Shown here piece by piece: positions 19,870-28,580 of a DNA stretch of 59,585 nt (the first letter of the stretch is position 1; each line of letters opens with the position of its first letter). The notes under the pieces are model-generated. The model was not told where the DNA came from. It was given only the letters and a program-made list of their open reading frames with translations, and made no database searches. The translations under genes and the position numbers were made by a program. The stretch lies in the NCBI GenBank assembly GCA_009908845.1, contig JAAAOQ010000013.1, positions 1-59,585 on the forward strand, written 5' to 3'. This stretch comes from Gammaproteobacteria bacterium. GTDB lineage: Bacteria; Pseudomonadota; Gammaproteobacteria; Chromatiales; Chromatiaceae.

Positions 19870-21281
19870 GCGGCGGCTCCTCGGGCTTGGCCTTTCGTGG
19901 CGGTCTCATCGTCGATCAAGTGGTCCGCGACCAGCTCGACGAGACTATGGACCTGTTTGTCCCAATTGTTCTTCTGGCGGCCGGACTCGAAGTTGAGCCG
20001 ACAGCTGGCGCAGCTGACGACGACCGACTCGGCGCCGGTATCGTTGACCTCGCGGATCTTGATCTTGAAGGATTCGTCGCGCAGACGGGTCGCGTCTTCC
20101 AGCAGGAAGATCCCAGCACCGCCACCGCAGCACCAGTTGTATTCCTTGTTCGCCGGCATTTCGACCAGGTCGGCGTCCATCGCTGCGAGGACCGCACGCG
20201 GCTCATCGAAAGCGCCGCCCCGGCGCCCGGTCTTGCAGGGGTCATGGAAGGTCACCTTGCCGTCGAACGGTGTTAGGCGCAGCTTGCCGGCCTTGGCCTG
20301 TTTGCCGAGGAATTCGGACATGTACATCATCTCGAACGGCAGCTCGCCGCTGCTCAGCATCGGGTTCCACCGCAACGCCGGATAGGCGTGGCCACACTCG
20401 GCGATGACCAAGGTCTTGGCGCCGACCTTCTGGGCGGCCTCGATGATTGGGTCGACCTGATGCTTCCAGAGTGACATGTCGCCCGAGAGCAGTCCGAAAT
20501 TGGCGCTCTCGAACCCGTCCGAGCGGATGGTCCAATCGACCCCGAGGTGATTCATGATCTTGGCGGTGGCGAGCAGGCCGTTGCCGTTCGCGACCAGATC
20601 GACCGCGGAGCTCAGCACCATCACATCGGCCTTGTCCTTGTCGAGCGGGATCTCGACCCCTGCCTGCTCGCGGATCGTGTCGACCATCTTCTTCAGCGCA
20701 TCGGGCGAGGAGCCGAAGACGGTGCCCATGTTCTTCTGCTCCATGCGCAGGGCCGCGAGCTCCGGCGGCACCAGCTCGGCAGCGACCATCGCGCTGCGCA
20801 TGTGATGGACCAGCGAGGCGGTGTCGATGCCCATCGGGCAGACCATGGTGCAGCGGCCGCATTCGGAGCAGGAGTCATAGATCAGCTCGCTGGCCTCCTC
20901 GAAATCGGACAGCTTCACCGGCTTCGAGACCAGCCGATGCCACCAGCGCATGGGGCTGATCTCGCGCTGATAGACGCGCCGATAGAGGTCCATCTTGCGC
21001 ATCGGCGCGTACTTGGCCTCGCCGGTCGCCTGGAAGTAATGGCAGGCATTGGTGCATTGGCCACAGTGGATGCAGCTTTCGAGCCAGACCGCCTCGTCGG
21101 CGTTGGTCTCCTCGATCAGGGTGTCGACGGCGCCCTTCAGACGCTGCTCGTCGCTCTTGGTCGGGGCCGGCGCCATCTCTCGCAGCATGCCGATCTGCCC
21201 GGCAAGGCCTTGATAGACCTCGGCAAAGCTTGGGAACACGGGTGTTTGGGACGGGTTTGCTTGTGTGGCGGCGGTGCTCAT
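19866..21281 (-). CDS. isp2: Isp2, HdrD/HdrCB-like iron-sulfur electron carrier
   Basis: 471-residue soluble subunit thought to link the hydrogenase to the quinone pool or another redox partner. Two 4Fe-4S motifs lie in the first half (SCIHCGQCTNACHYF and SCSECGRCTMVCPMG). The second half has two heterodisulfide reductase-type Cys-rich regions, including YNWCCGGGAGIF with its CCG core and SCASCRLNF near the C-terminus. This is the HdrD-like layout known for Isp2. ATG overlaps the isp1 stop, and its own stop overlaps the hynL start, so isp1-isp2-hynL are tightly coupled. Confidence 0.94.
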
Positions 21282-21928
21282 ATCCGAACCCCCTTATGGG
21301 CGTAGGCCAGCCCGCTCTGCGCGCGGGAGAAGATGAACCAGAACGCATGCATCAGTTTGCTGAACGGCATATAGGCGAACAGCAGCGCGGAGCTCAGGAT
21401 ATGCAGCGCCAACATGGTTTCGTAGCGCAGGCCAACATGTGCGAAGGCCATCAAGCCGGTAAGCAAGGGCAGGGCGACGACGACCCAGGCGACGTAGTCA
21501 CCGACGGTCGAGTTGTAGATCGCCGGCTTGGCGAGGCGACGGAAGATCAGCGCGAACAGGGAGGCCAATGCGATTGTGCCGAGTGCGACGCCCAAGAAGT
21601 TGGGCATCGCTGGCCAGGACAGGCCCGTGAGGCTTTGGATGAACTCGATGTGCGGGACGATGCCGACGATGACCAGCAATAGTGCGATGTGGAACACATA
21701 GGCAACCACGGTTTGATAACGCGTGGTGGTCGTGAACTCACCGGCCGGCCAGGCGCGGCTGAACACGGTGCGATAGCCCTTGAAGTTGCCGAAGGCGTCG
21801 CGCGGGCGCGACATATCCGCGCCGCGGGTGAGCACGAGAACGCCGAGCAATCGCAATGCGAAGCCGGCGACCATGATGATAAGCGCGGCATGGATGGCAG
21901 GGCCGCGGGCGAATTCGAGGAGACTCAT
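21278..21928 (-). CDS. isp1: Isp1, cytochrome b-type membrane subunit
   Basis: 216-residue integral membrane protein with about five hydrophobic helices, resembling the NarI/HmeC-type b-cytochrome subunits. Likely haem ligands are His residues in YVFHIALLLV, VPHIEF, FAHVGLRY and LALHILSSALL. With Isp2 it is proposed to carry electrons between HynSL and the membrane. It lies 223 nt after hynS with no gene in that gap, and overlaps isp2 by 4 nt. GGAG stands 11 nt upstream of the ATG. Confidence 0.92.
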   Translation of the reverse strand: MSLLEFARGPAIHAALIIMVAGFALRLLGVLVLTRGADMSRPRDAFGNFKGYRTVFSRAWPAGEFTTTTRYQTVVAYVFHIALLLVIVGIVPHIEFIQSLTGLSWPAMPNFLGVALGTIALASLFALIFRRLAKPAIYNSTVGDYVAWVVVALPLLTGLMAFAHVGLRYETMLALHILSSALLFAYMPFSKLMHAFWFIFSRAQSGLAYAHKGVRI

Positions 21929-22151
21929 TGAGCGTTTTCTCCAGCTTAGGTGGTATGAATACTTTTTCTTGCCTTGGTGGCTGACTCCGGCTGTCGAGCC
22001 CGCTGTTCTGCAGGTGTGCCGTCAATCGCAATCTTGAGCAGCTTGCGTCAGCATCCGTGCTGTCCACGTCCGTATCGGCCCTTGCTCGACAACCTCTGAG
22101 CTTGTCGTGTTCGGCGGTCGTTGCCGGGAATCCGAACCGAGGTGGCGTCGG

Positions 22152-23216
22152 TTATTCGTCGCCGTGTGCCCCCTCGGCAATCTCTGTCTTCTTGCGTCGC
22201 GCGAGGTAGGCGGCACTGGCACCGGCGGCGGCACCTGCGATTGCGGCAGCACCGAGCTTCGCGCCATCGCCGAAGTTGCCCTTAGCGACCGAGTCGTAGA
22301 CGCCGCCCATGTCCCAGAACCGCGGCTCGGAGCAGCCGATGCAGCCGTGGCCGGACTGGATCGGGAAGCTCACGCCGTTGTTCCATTTGACGTGGGCGCA
22401 GGCGTTGTAGGCGATCGGCGCCTTGCAGCCGAGCTTGTAGAGACACCACCCCTTGCGTGCGCCCTCGTCGTCGAAGGTCTCGGCGAACTCGCCGCGGTCG
22501 TAGAACGGCCGTCGATAGCAGCGGTCATGGATGTTCTCGCCGAAGAACGCCACCGGGCGACCAAGGTGATCGAGCTCGGGCAATTTGCCCATGGTCAGGT
22601 ATTGCGCGATGACACCGGTGATCGCCAGCGGCATCGGCGGGCAGCCCGGCACATTGACGATCGGCTTGTCCTTGATGATGTCGCCCGTCGCGACAGCGTT
22701 GGTCGGGTTCGGCTTCGCCATCGGGATGCCGCCATAGGCTGAGCAGGTGCCGATATTGATCACCGCGGCCGCGTCCGCACAGACGTGCTCCAGACTCTCT
22801 TTGTTGCTGTGGCCGGCGACCGTCGAGCAGTACTCCATCAACGGAATGGAGCCGTCGACCAGCACCAGATACTTCCCTTTGTTGGCGTGCATCGCCTCTT
22901 CGAGCGCGCGCTCGGCGGCGTCGCCGGCGGCGGCCTGCAAGGTGTGGTGGTAGTCCAGCGAGACGAAATTGAACAGCAGGTTCTCGATGGTGGGTGCATG
23001 CGACCGGGTCAGTGCCTCAGTACAGCCAGTGCATTCCTGAAACGACAGCCAGATCACGGACGGCCGGCGTGCGCTCGCGAGGGCCTCGGCCATTGCCGGC
23101 GCAATGCCGGCCGGTAGGGCCATTAACGAGGCAGTCGTCGAACAGAACTTCAGGAAAGCGCGGCGGCTCACCCCTTGGCTGTGGAGCAGTCCACCCAGGG
23201 TTGGCTCACTCGGCAT
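22152..23216 (-). CDS. hynS: [NiFe] hydrogenase small subunit HynS (HydS)
   Basis: Iron-sulfur subunit that passes electrons from the NiFe site. The 354 residues begin with a Tat signal (SRRAFLKF at residues 17-24, then a hydrophobic stretch ending AMAEA), so the folded heterodimer is exported. The proximal cluster ligands are in ECTGCTE (Cys62, Cys65), IGTCSAYGG and VPGCPPMP. Distal and medial cluster ligands lie in HDRCYRR, KGWCLYKLGCK and SGHGCIGCSEP. A C-terminal hydrophobic helix (about residues 318-340, then ARRKKTE) should anchor it to the membrane. AAGGAG 8 nt upstream fixes the start. First gene of the operon. Confidence 0.96.
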   Translation of the reverse strand: MPSEPTLGGLLHSQGVSRRAFLKFCSTTASLMALPAGIAPAMAEALASARRPSVIWLSFQECTGCTEALTRSHAPTIENLLFNFVSLDYHHTLQAAAGDAAERALEEAMHANKGKYLVLVDGSIPLMEYCSTVAGHSNKESLEHVCADAAAVINIGTCSAYGGIPMAKPNPTNAVATGDIIKDKPIVNVPGCPPMPLAITGVIAQYLTMGKLPELDHLGRPVAFFGENIHDRCYRRPFYDRGEFAETFDDEGARKGWCLYKLGCKAPIAYNACAHVKWNNGVSFPIQSGHGCIGCSEPRFWDMGGVYDSVAKGNFGDGAKLGAAAIAGAAAGASAAYLARRKKTEIAEGAHGDE

Positions 23217-23410
23217 CTCGGGATCTCCTTAGGTAGTTATCTGTTAAATATCGTAATGCGTATGAATGATTAGGCTGATGGACCAGTCTGTACGTCGAGC
23301 TAGAAGCGGTTGTATTTCTTGCTATTTTACTAGGTTTATTCTCGGCGTTGCTGGTGTGTCATTACTCTAGTTGCTCTGCGCAGAAATGCAGTGCCTTTGG
23401 GCTTGGTCTC

Positions 23411-23424
23411 TTGATTTTGATCAG
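23411..23424. promoter_or_regulatory. FNR-like box upstream of hynS
   Basis: TTGATTTTGATCAG matches TTGAT-N4-ATCAA except at the last base. It lies about 200 nt before hynS in an AT-rich leader (about 23230-23560) unlike the GC-rich surroundings. FnrT control of the hyn operon is reported for Thiocapsa roseopersicina, so the site fits. The rest of 23217-23870 shows no supportable gene. Confidence 0.55.
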
Positions 23425-23870
23425 TCATGTTGAATGAAGCAAGTGCTTTTTCATCATTCGCGTTGGTATGTAAGTGAGCAGCAATTCTATGTATTTCTTA
23501 TCTTCTGATTCTGTTGAGCACAGGGTTCTTGCAAATAATTATTTGCTAATTTGGGTAAGCTGCTGAATAGGGCTGGCGGTGGGCGAGGTGGGCGCTTGAC
23601 AGCTCTCGCGTTGGCGGCAGGAATCCATCTGTTTCGGAAGCGAACGGGCGCTTGAGCTGAGCGGAAAGGCTCAGGCGTTGCAGTCGTGCTGCTGCGAGGG
23701 GAGCGCGGGCTGCTTAGGCGCTGCTGCAAGAGGTCGAGCGCTGCGATGGGCCGCAGGTGAACCGCAGCGTTGCGCGCGGTGTCGCGGGCGCGTTCGCGCC
23801 CAGACTTAGGAGCTCAGACTGGGAGCTCAGACCAGCGGGGTGCGGATGGGATCGGTAGGCTCAGTTCATT

Positions 23871-23947
23871 GCGCCGGCATTTGAGCCGGCGCGGAGGGAG
23901 AGGCGGGGCGAGCGGCCCCGCCTGGCGGTTGGCTGAGGTGGCCAACC
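23871..23947 (-). terminator. Three consecutive hairpins between the small membrane-protein gene and hynS
   Basis: GCGCCGGC/GCCGGCGC (23871-23892, loop ATTTGA), AGGCGGGGC/GCCCCGCCT (23901-23923, 5-nt loop) and GGTTGGC/GCCAACC (23927-23947) lie back to back. On the minus strand they begin 14 nt after the stop of the 34-codon gene. None has a long T run, but together they should stop or process the transcript before the hynS promoter. Confidence 0.6.
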
Positions 23948-23960
23948 GAGCAGCATCAGT

Positions 23961-24065
23961 CTAGACCAAGAAGCCGTAGGCGACGCCAACGACCATCAGC
24001 ATCACAGCCGCGATGGACAGGATCTCGCCGCCGTTGAGTTGCTTGAGCGTCTGTAGAAGTTTCAT
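23961..24065 (-). CDS. 34-residue single-pass membrane protein
   Basis: The ORF reads MKLLQTLKQLNGGEILSIAA followed by VMLMVVGVAYGFLV and TAG. A short basic amphipathic N-terminus precedes a hydrophobic helix of about 19 residues, ending flush with the membrane. GAGGA lies 8 nt before the ATG. Downstream are three tandem hairpins, and upstream (about 24176-24215) is an AT-rich stretch that could hold a promoter, so it looks like an independent, highly expressed small gene. I cannot assign a family; DUF3149-type or other respiratory/photosynthetic accessory peptides are possible comparisons. Confidence 0.65.
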   Translation of the reverse strand: MKLLQTLKQLNGGEILSIAAVMLMVVGVAYGFLV

Positions 24066-24411
24066 TGCAGCAGTCCTCGTCGTAAAGCAGTGGGGTGAAC
24101 AGGAACACCTAGGTCCGCACACCATGACCGCGGTGTTCCGCCGCGAGGCGGTGCTGGGACCGCCCAGAGCGCATGCTCTACTACTTTATTAGCATATAGT
24201 AAATTAACTAGCCATTGAGAGATCGCAATCTAGGCGGGCGCGATGCAGGCAGCGAGAACCGGTTCACACAAACCCTGAGCAATCCGCCTGCAATGGGATC
24301 AGCCGCACGCGCGGGTGCGTTCGCGCCCAAGCGATGGGATCATGTGAGCTGTCTGGGGCGGCCTGCCGCCCTGTTGCTTGACCTTATTGATTGCCAGGCT
24401 GCTCACTCGCG

Positions 24412-25485
24412 ATGCCAAGCTCTTCCTCATCTTCCGTTGGCGCTGTCGGGGCCTTGTGGTGGTGGTTGCGGCCGCTGCTGTTCCGGCTCGATGCCGAGCA
24501 GGCGCACCGAATCACCTTCGCACTCGCGGCACGCTGGTCGAAGGTCTTTAGCGGTGAGTTAAGCGCGGGTGATCCCGCGCGCTCCGCGAGCCTGCGGGTC
24601 GAGGCGATGGGACTGCAGTTCCCGAATCCGATCGGTCTGGCGGCCGGACTCGACAAGGACGCCGAGGCCGTGCCGCTCTGGCAGCGGCTCGGCTTTGGAT
24701 TCGTCGAGGTCGGCACGGTGACCGCGCTGGCCCAGCCGGGCAATCCGCAGCCACGGTTGTTCCGGCTGCCTGCCGATGCCGCGCTCGTGAACCGGATGGG
24801 ATTCAACAACGCCGGGGCCGAGGCCATGGCGGTGAGGCTCACGCGGCTGCGCGAGCGCGCGATCCTGCAGGTGCCGGTCGGGGTGAATCTCGGTAAGTCG
24901 AAGGTGACGGCCGCCGAGAAGGCGCCAGAGGATTATCGGCGCAGCTGCGAGCTGCTGGCCGAGCTGGCCGATTACTTGGTCGTCAATATCTCGAGCCCGA
25001 ATACGCCCGGTCTGCGCGACCTGCAGACGGTCGAGCAGGTGCAGCGCCTGGTCCATGCGGTGCAGGGGCCGAATCAGCGCTTGGCGCGCCCGCGTCCAGT
25101 GCTGTTGAAGCTCGCACCCGATTTAGCAGACGAAGACGCGATCGCCTGCGCGCGTGCGGCGCTCGAGGCCGGCTGCGCCGGCCTGATCCTGACCAATACA
25201 ACGGTCCGGCTGGAGCAATTGAGTCGGCCTCAGGCGGGCCTCAGCGGTGGGCTCTCCGGACGCCCCCTGTTCGCTCGCAGCACCGATCTGCTGGCGCAGG
25301 TGCGTGCCGCTGTCGGCCCAGGGCCGGTGCTGATCGGTACCGGGGGCATCTTCTCGCCCGAGGATGTCGCGGCGAAACGCGACGCCGGCGCCGATCTGGT
25401 TCAGGTCTATACGGGCTTGATCTATCGGGGGCCCGGTTTGGTCCGGGAGCTGCTGCGCGCCATGCCACCCCAAGACGCCCTTTAG
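24412..25485 (+). CDS. pyrD: Dihydroorotate dehydrogenase, class 2 (quinone)
   Basis: Oxidises dihydroorotate to orotate with a quinone acceptor in pyrimidine synthesis, peripherally bound to the inner membrane. The 357 residues have the class 2 N-terminal helix (LRPLLFRLDAEQAHRITF), FPNPIGLAAGLDKDAE, VGTVTALAQPGNPQPR, the catalytic Ser region NISSPNTPGLRDLQ, KLAPDL and the FMN phosphate loops GLSGRPLF and IGTGGIFS. I used the ATG at 24412; a TTG 21 nt upstream is the alternative. The Ser/Ser-rich first 15 residues are unusual. Copy B of the dispersed repeat begins 3 nt after the stop. Confidence 0.95.
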   Translation: MPSSSSSSVGAVGALWWWLRPLLFRLDAEQAHRITFALAARWSKVFSGELSAGDPARSASLRVEAMGLQFPNPIGLAAGLDKDAEAVPLWQRLGFGFVEVGTVTALAQPGNPQPRLFRLPADAALVNRMGFNNAGAEAMAVRLTRLRERAILQVPVGVNLGKSKVTAAEKAPEDYRRSCELLAELADYLVVNISSPNTPGLRDLQTVEQVQRLVHAVQGPNQRLARPRPVLLKLAPDLADEDAIACARAALEAGCAGLILTNTTVRLEQLSRPQAGLSGGLSGRPLFARSTDLLAQVRAAVGPGPVLIGTGGIFSPEDVAAKRDAGADLVQVYTGLIYRGPGLVRELLRAMPPQDAL

Positions 25486-25487
25486 AA

Positions 25488-25546
25488 GCCCTAACAGAAT
25501 GCCTCCTGTAGCCAGATAGATCAGGAGGTTGCGCGGGTCAAGCGGC
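25488..25546. repeat. Dispersed palindromic repeat, copy B
   Basis: Begins GCCCTAACAGAATGCCTCC and runs through GATCAGGAGGTTGCGCG to CAAGCGGC, with 55 of 59 bases shared with copy A. It starts 3 nt after the pyrD stop. The right terminal inverted repeat present in copy A is missing. From 25547 to 25895 I see no supportable gene. Confidence 0.85.
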
Positions 25547-25895
25547 AAGGGGCGACCAATCGCGGCCGCGTCGGGAAGCAAGTGATCGACTATTCCTCAG
25601 CGTGGATTGCTGGCGTCAAGCGTGGGTTGGCGTTGCGACGCTGACGTTGTGCGGCGGCTACGCTGGCGCCATCTCGGGCGCAGCAGCGGGAGCAACGCCA
25701 TGCACTCGCTCGCGAACAAACCCTTAAACCAGGCCGCCTGGACGCTGTCGACCTGCAACCTCGGGAATGCCGTGCGGGAGCACATCGCTGGATCGGAAGC
25801 AGACGGCATCGCTTCTCGGTGGCGCAATCCCGCGTCGCGCGCTGCTCGCCTTCGTGCAGGGCCTGGTGATATGCCTCCAACCATTGAGCAGGACG

Positions 25896-26252
25896 ATGCA
25901 AGAGCGACCCAAGATCAAGACCGCGCTGCCGAAGCGGCGTTATCAGATCGGCGACCATTCAGCGACCGTGCTGGGCGAGATCGACAGCGACGATGACCGC
26001 GACTACCGGTTCATCCTGGCGTTGGTGCCGATGGGCGAGCAGGAGCCGGTTCTCTATGTGACGAGCGAGCAGGCGGCAGCCGAGCGGCGCAGCCAGGGTG
26101 CCTACGACCTGCGCGTCATCAGCGCGAGCTTGACCGATGTGCTCGATACAGCAGACCGCTGGAGCGACCTGGATGCGTTCGCGGAGCAGGCCCTCGATTT
26201 GGCGCAGCAGGTGCTCGGGCTGGGAAACCAGCAGGTCTTCAAACTGACGTGA
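25896..26252 (+). CDS. Small hypothetical protein
   Basis: 118 residues, starting MQERPKIKTALPKRRYQIGD, with AGCAGGA just upstream. The sequence is acidic with a likely beta-rich core (YRFILALVPMGEQEPVLYVTSEQ) and a C-terminal helix (DAFAEQALDLAQQVLGLG). No signal, membrane segment or Cys. I do not recognise a family. The ORF is open further upstream to 25767, but those residues look non-coding. Its last 14 nt overlap the convergent DUF4407 gene, so the two 3' ends are tightly packed. Confidence 0.65.
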   Translation: MQERPKIKTALPKRRYQIGDHSATVLGEIDSDDDRDYRFILALVPMGEQEPVLYVTSEQAAAERRSQGAYDLRVISASLTDVLDTADRWSDLDAFAEQALDLAQQVLGLGNQQVFKLT

Positions 26253-28500
26253 TCGCGGTTGCGGGCGATTCCCTGGAATCTCCATTGGCGGAAGCCGTTG
26301 TCGGGCTCGCAGCATCAAATCGCAATTGCGGTGGCGGCTCCAGCAGCAGGCGCTCCAAGGCCGAGCGCTCATCGTCGCACCGCCTTTGCAGCTCGTCCTC
26401 GGCAGCCCGTTGTTCCTCGAGCGAGCGCCGCAACTGCTCATGCTCGGTCTCCAGCACGGTGAGCCGTCCCCGGCTTGCGTCGAGCAGCCTGTACTCCGGT
26501 GCGAGCAGCCTTTCGATCCGTCGGATGCCGCGCCGCAGTCGCCGCGAACGGCGCGCTGGGGCGCTGAGCCAGCCGGATACGCCCTTTGCGGCACGCTGCC
26601 GCTCGGCCTCTTCGAGGTCGCTGCGCAATGTTCGCAAGGCCGGCTGTTGGGCGTTGATCCGTGCCTCGACCGAGCGGAGCGTCTGCGCCGTCGCACTGAT
26701 CGCCTCGCGATTCTCGGCCAGGGTTCGCGTCAGGTTGAGCTGCTGGTCGCGGCATGCAGCACGCGCCGAGCGATGCTGCTCCAAGCGCTGCTGCAGCGCA
26801 TCGATGCGCTGCTCGCGTCGGGCGCGCTGCGCCTCGAGGTTGGCCTCGAGCTGTTCCTGATGCTCCTGTTCCACCGCCCACTCGTCGCGCATCCGTTGTC
26901 GACGCGTCTCGCTGTCGAGCCGCTCCTTGAACTGGCCCAATCGCAGCTGCAGCTCCTGCTCGCGCACCTCCAGCTCTGATTCTCGTTGTCGATGCTCGAG
27001 CGCGAGCTGATGGTCGATGCTCTCGCGTCGGCGGCTCAGCAGCTCGCGCTCATGCTCACGGTCGGCGTCGAGGCGGTCCAGGCTCGCCTTGGCGTCGAGC
27101 TCGTCTCGGTAAGCGGCGAGAAAGGCATCCGGGCTGCGCTCCCACTGTTCCCAACGGCGGGCGAACTCGGCCGGCGAGAGCCGGCGCGCCGGATCATCGT
27201 GGTGAGCGAATCCCGGGATGTCGACGAGCCCACCGGCGAGATACTTGCGATACTGGCTCTGGACCGACTCGCTGTAGTAGGCCTGCACCGCCGGCGGCTC
27301 GAACAGCTTGAGGGCGATCAGGGCGAAGAAGAGCACACCGAGTGCGGCCTGAGCGAACCCCTCAACGGTCTCGAAGTGGGGCACGCCCTGCTCGCCTGAG
27401 CTCTCGCGCAGCGCGGTGAGCGCCTTGGAGCGCGCGGCAAAGGTCAGCTCAGGTGGCGCCGGCGGCGGCTGCTCGGCCTCGATCTCGGCCCTGATCCGTT
27501 CGCGCAGGGCCTGTTCCTCGATGCGGAGCTCGGCCAATCCGGCATTGATCTCACTGAGCTGCTGCTGCAGCGCCCCGATCCGTGCATCGATCGGCGCGAC
27601 CCGTTCTTCCAGCTCGTTGCGTTTGGATTCCAGCGTCTCGGCCAGCAGCTCGGCGCGGGCGTTCCATCTGCGCGCTTCGGGGCCGTAGCCCGCCGGCCGT
27701 CCGTCGCGTCCGAACACCTCGTCGCCTACCCGCTGCCGCGCCTCGGCGAGGTCTCGCGTCAGCACCTCGATCTCCGGCTGATACTCGGCCCGGATGCGTT
27801 CTCGCCGCTGCCGCTCGGTCGCGATGGCCTCATCGATGCGACCAATCTGCTGCTCGAGACCCGCAATGCGCGCCTGAAAGCCGGTCTCGAGCTGGGCGAT
27901 GCGCTCATCGACCTGCTCGCGCAAGGTCTCGGCACGCTGATCGAAGTAGCGCTCGACCTGGGCCTGATGCCAAGCGGCGATGTCATCGGCCCGGATCAGT
28001 TTTTCGATGAACGGTGCGGTCACGTAGAGCGAGATCGCGACGATCCCGACCCGCACGAGCAGCCCGAGCAGCCAGCGCAGCAACGGCCCGGATTCGCGCA
28101 GTGCCTGCCCGCTCAGGCGAGGTTTCTCAGAGGTGATCAACGAGGCATCGACGACCCAGACCACCGCGAACAATAACGCGAACAGGAACAGCCCAATCGG
28201 CGGTCCCAGCCAGGCTGTTTCAGCCGGCACGAGCGAAAGGCCGATCATGCCCCAGACAAAGCCCTCGAGGCTCGCCATCAGCAGGATCAACACCCAGGCC
28301 GATCCGATCCAGGCCGCGGCCGCGGGTGTGAGCAGCTGGCGGCCATATGGCCGCAAGAAGAGATAGTCGCGCAGGCGCAGACGCGGGCCGTCGAGCCCGA
28401 GCCCGCCATAGGGGCCGGCACTGGCACCATCCAGGCGCATCAGGGCGTTGCGCCGTGGGTTGAAGCCAGACCGATGCGCTTGCGGGTCAGGGTCTATCAT
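26239..28500 (-). CDS. DUF4407-type membrane protein with long coiled coils
   Basis: 753 residues. Four membrane helices lie in the first 190 residues (WIGSAWVLILLMASLEGFVWGM, FLFALLFAVVWVVDASLITSEK, LLGLLVRVGIVAISLYVTAPFIE), the DUF4407 arrangement including the D-SLI-SEKPRLSG signature. A coiled coil of about 170 residues (EQVDERIAQLETGF ... RIRAEIEAE) is followed by another membrane helix near residue 385 (GVLFFALIALKLFEPPAVQAYY). A second coiled-coil region of about 300 residues then runs to the C-terminus with a basic patch (ARRSRRLRRGIRRIERL). Function unknown. The true start could be the MRLDGASAG Met about 20 residues in. Confidence 0.85.
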   Translation of the reverse strand: MIDPDPQAHRSGFNPRRNALMRLDGASAGPYGGLGLDGPRLRLRDYLFLRPYGRQLLTPAAAAWIGSAWVLILLMASLEGFVWGMIGLSLVPAETAWLGPPIGLFLFALLFAVVWVVDASLITSEKPRLSGQALRESGPLLRWLLGLLVRVGIVAISLYVTAPFIEKLIRADDIAAWHQAQVERYFDQRAETLREQVDERIAQLETGFQARIAGLEQQIGRIDEAIATERQRRERIRAEYQPEIEVLTRDLAEARQRVGDEVFGRDGRPAGYGPEARRWNARAELLAETLESKRNELEERVAPIDARIGALQQQLSEINAGLAELRIEEQALRERIRAEIEAEQPPPAPPELTFAARSKALTALRESSGEQGVPHFETVEGFAQAALGVLFFALIALKLFEPPAVQAYYSESVQSQYRKYLAGGLVDIPGFAHHDDPARRLSPAEFARRWEQWERSPDAFLAAYRDELDAKASLDRLDADREHERELLSRRRESIDHQLALEHRQRESELEVREQELQLRLGQFKERLDSETRRQRMRDEWAVEQEHQEQLEANLEAQRARREQRIDALQQRLEQHRSARAACRDQQLNLTRTLAENREAISATAQTLRSVEARINAQQPALRTLRSDLEEAERQRAAKGVSGWLSAPARRSRRLRRGIRRIERLLAPEYRLLDASRGRLTVLETEHEQLRRSLEEQRAAEDELQRRCDDERSALERLLLEPPPQLRFDAASPTTASANGDSRESPATAITSV

Positions 28501-28580
28501 TGCGTCCTCAGCTGTGCGGCGCTGCCCGGCCTCGTGCCGGTCTCGAGCGCACGCGCTTGGACAATGTCGTGTGTAGACGA

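Noticed and set aside
23487-23729. 80-codon minus-strand ORF upstream of hynS
   Set aside because: It overlaps the AT-rich leader, has no ribosome site, and its composition changes abruptly along its length.
25607-25996. 129-codon plus-strand ORF
   Set aside because: Arg/Ala-rich translation without domain; it overlaps the better supported 118-residue gene in another frame.
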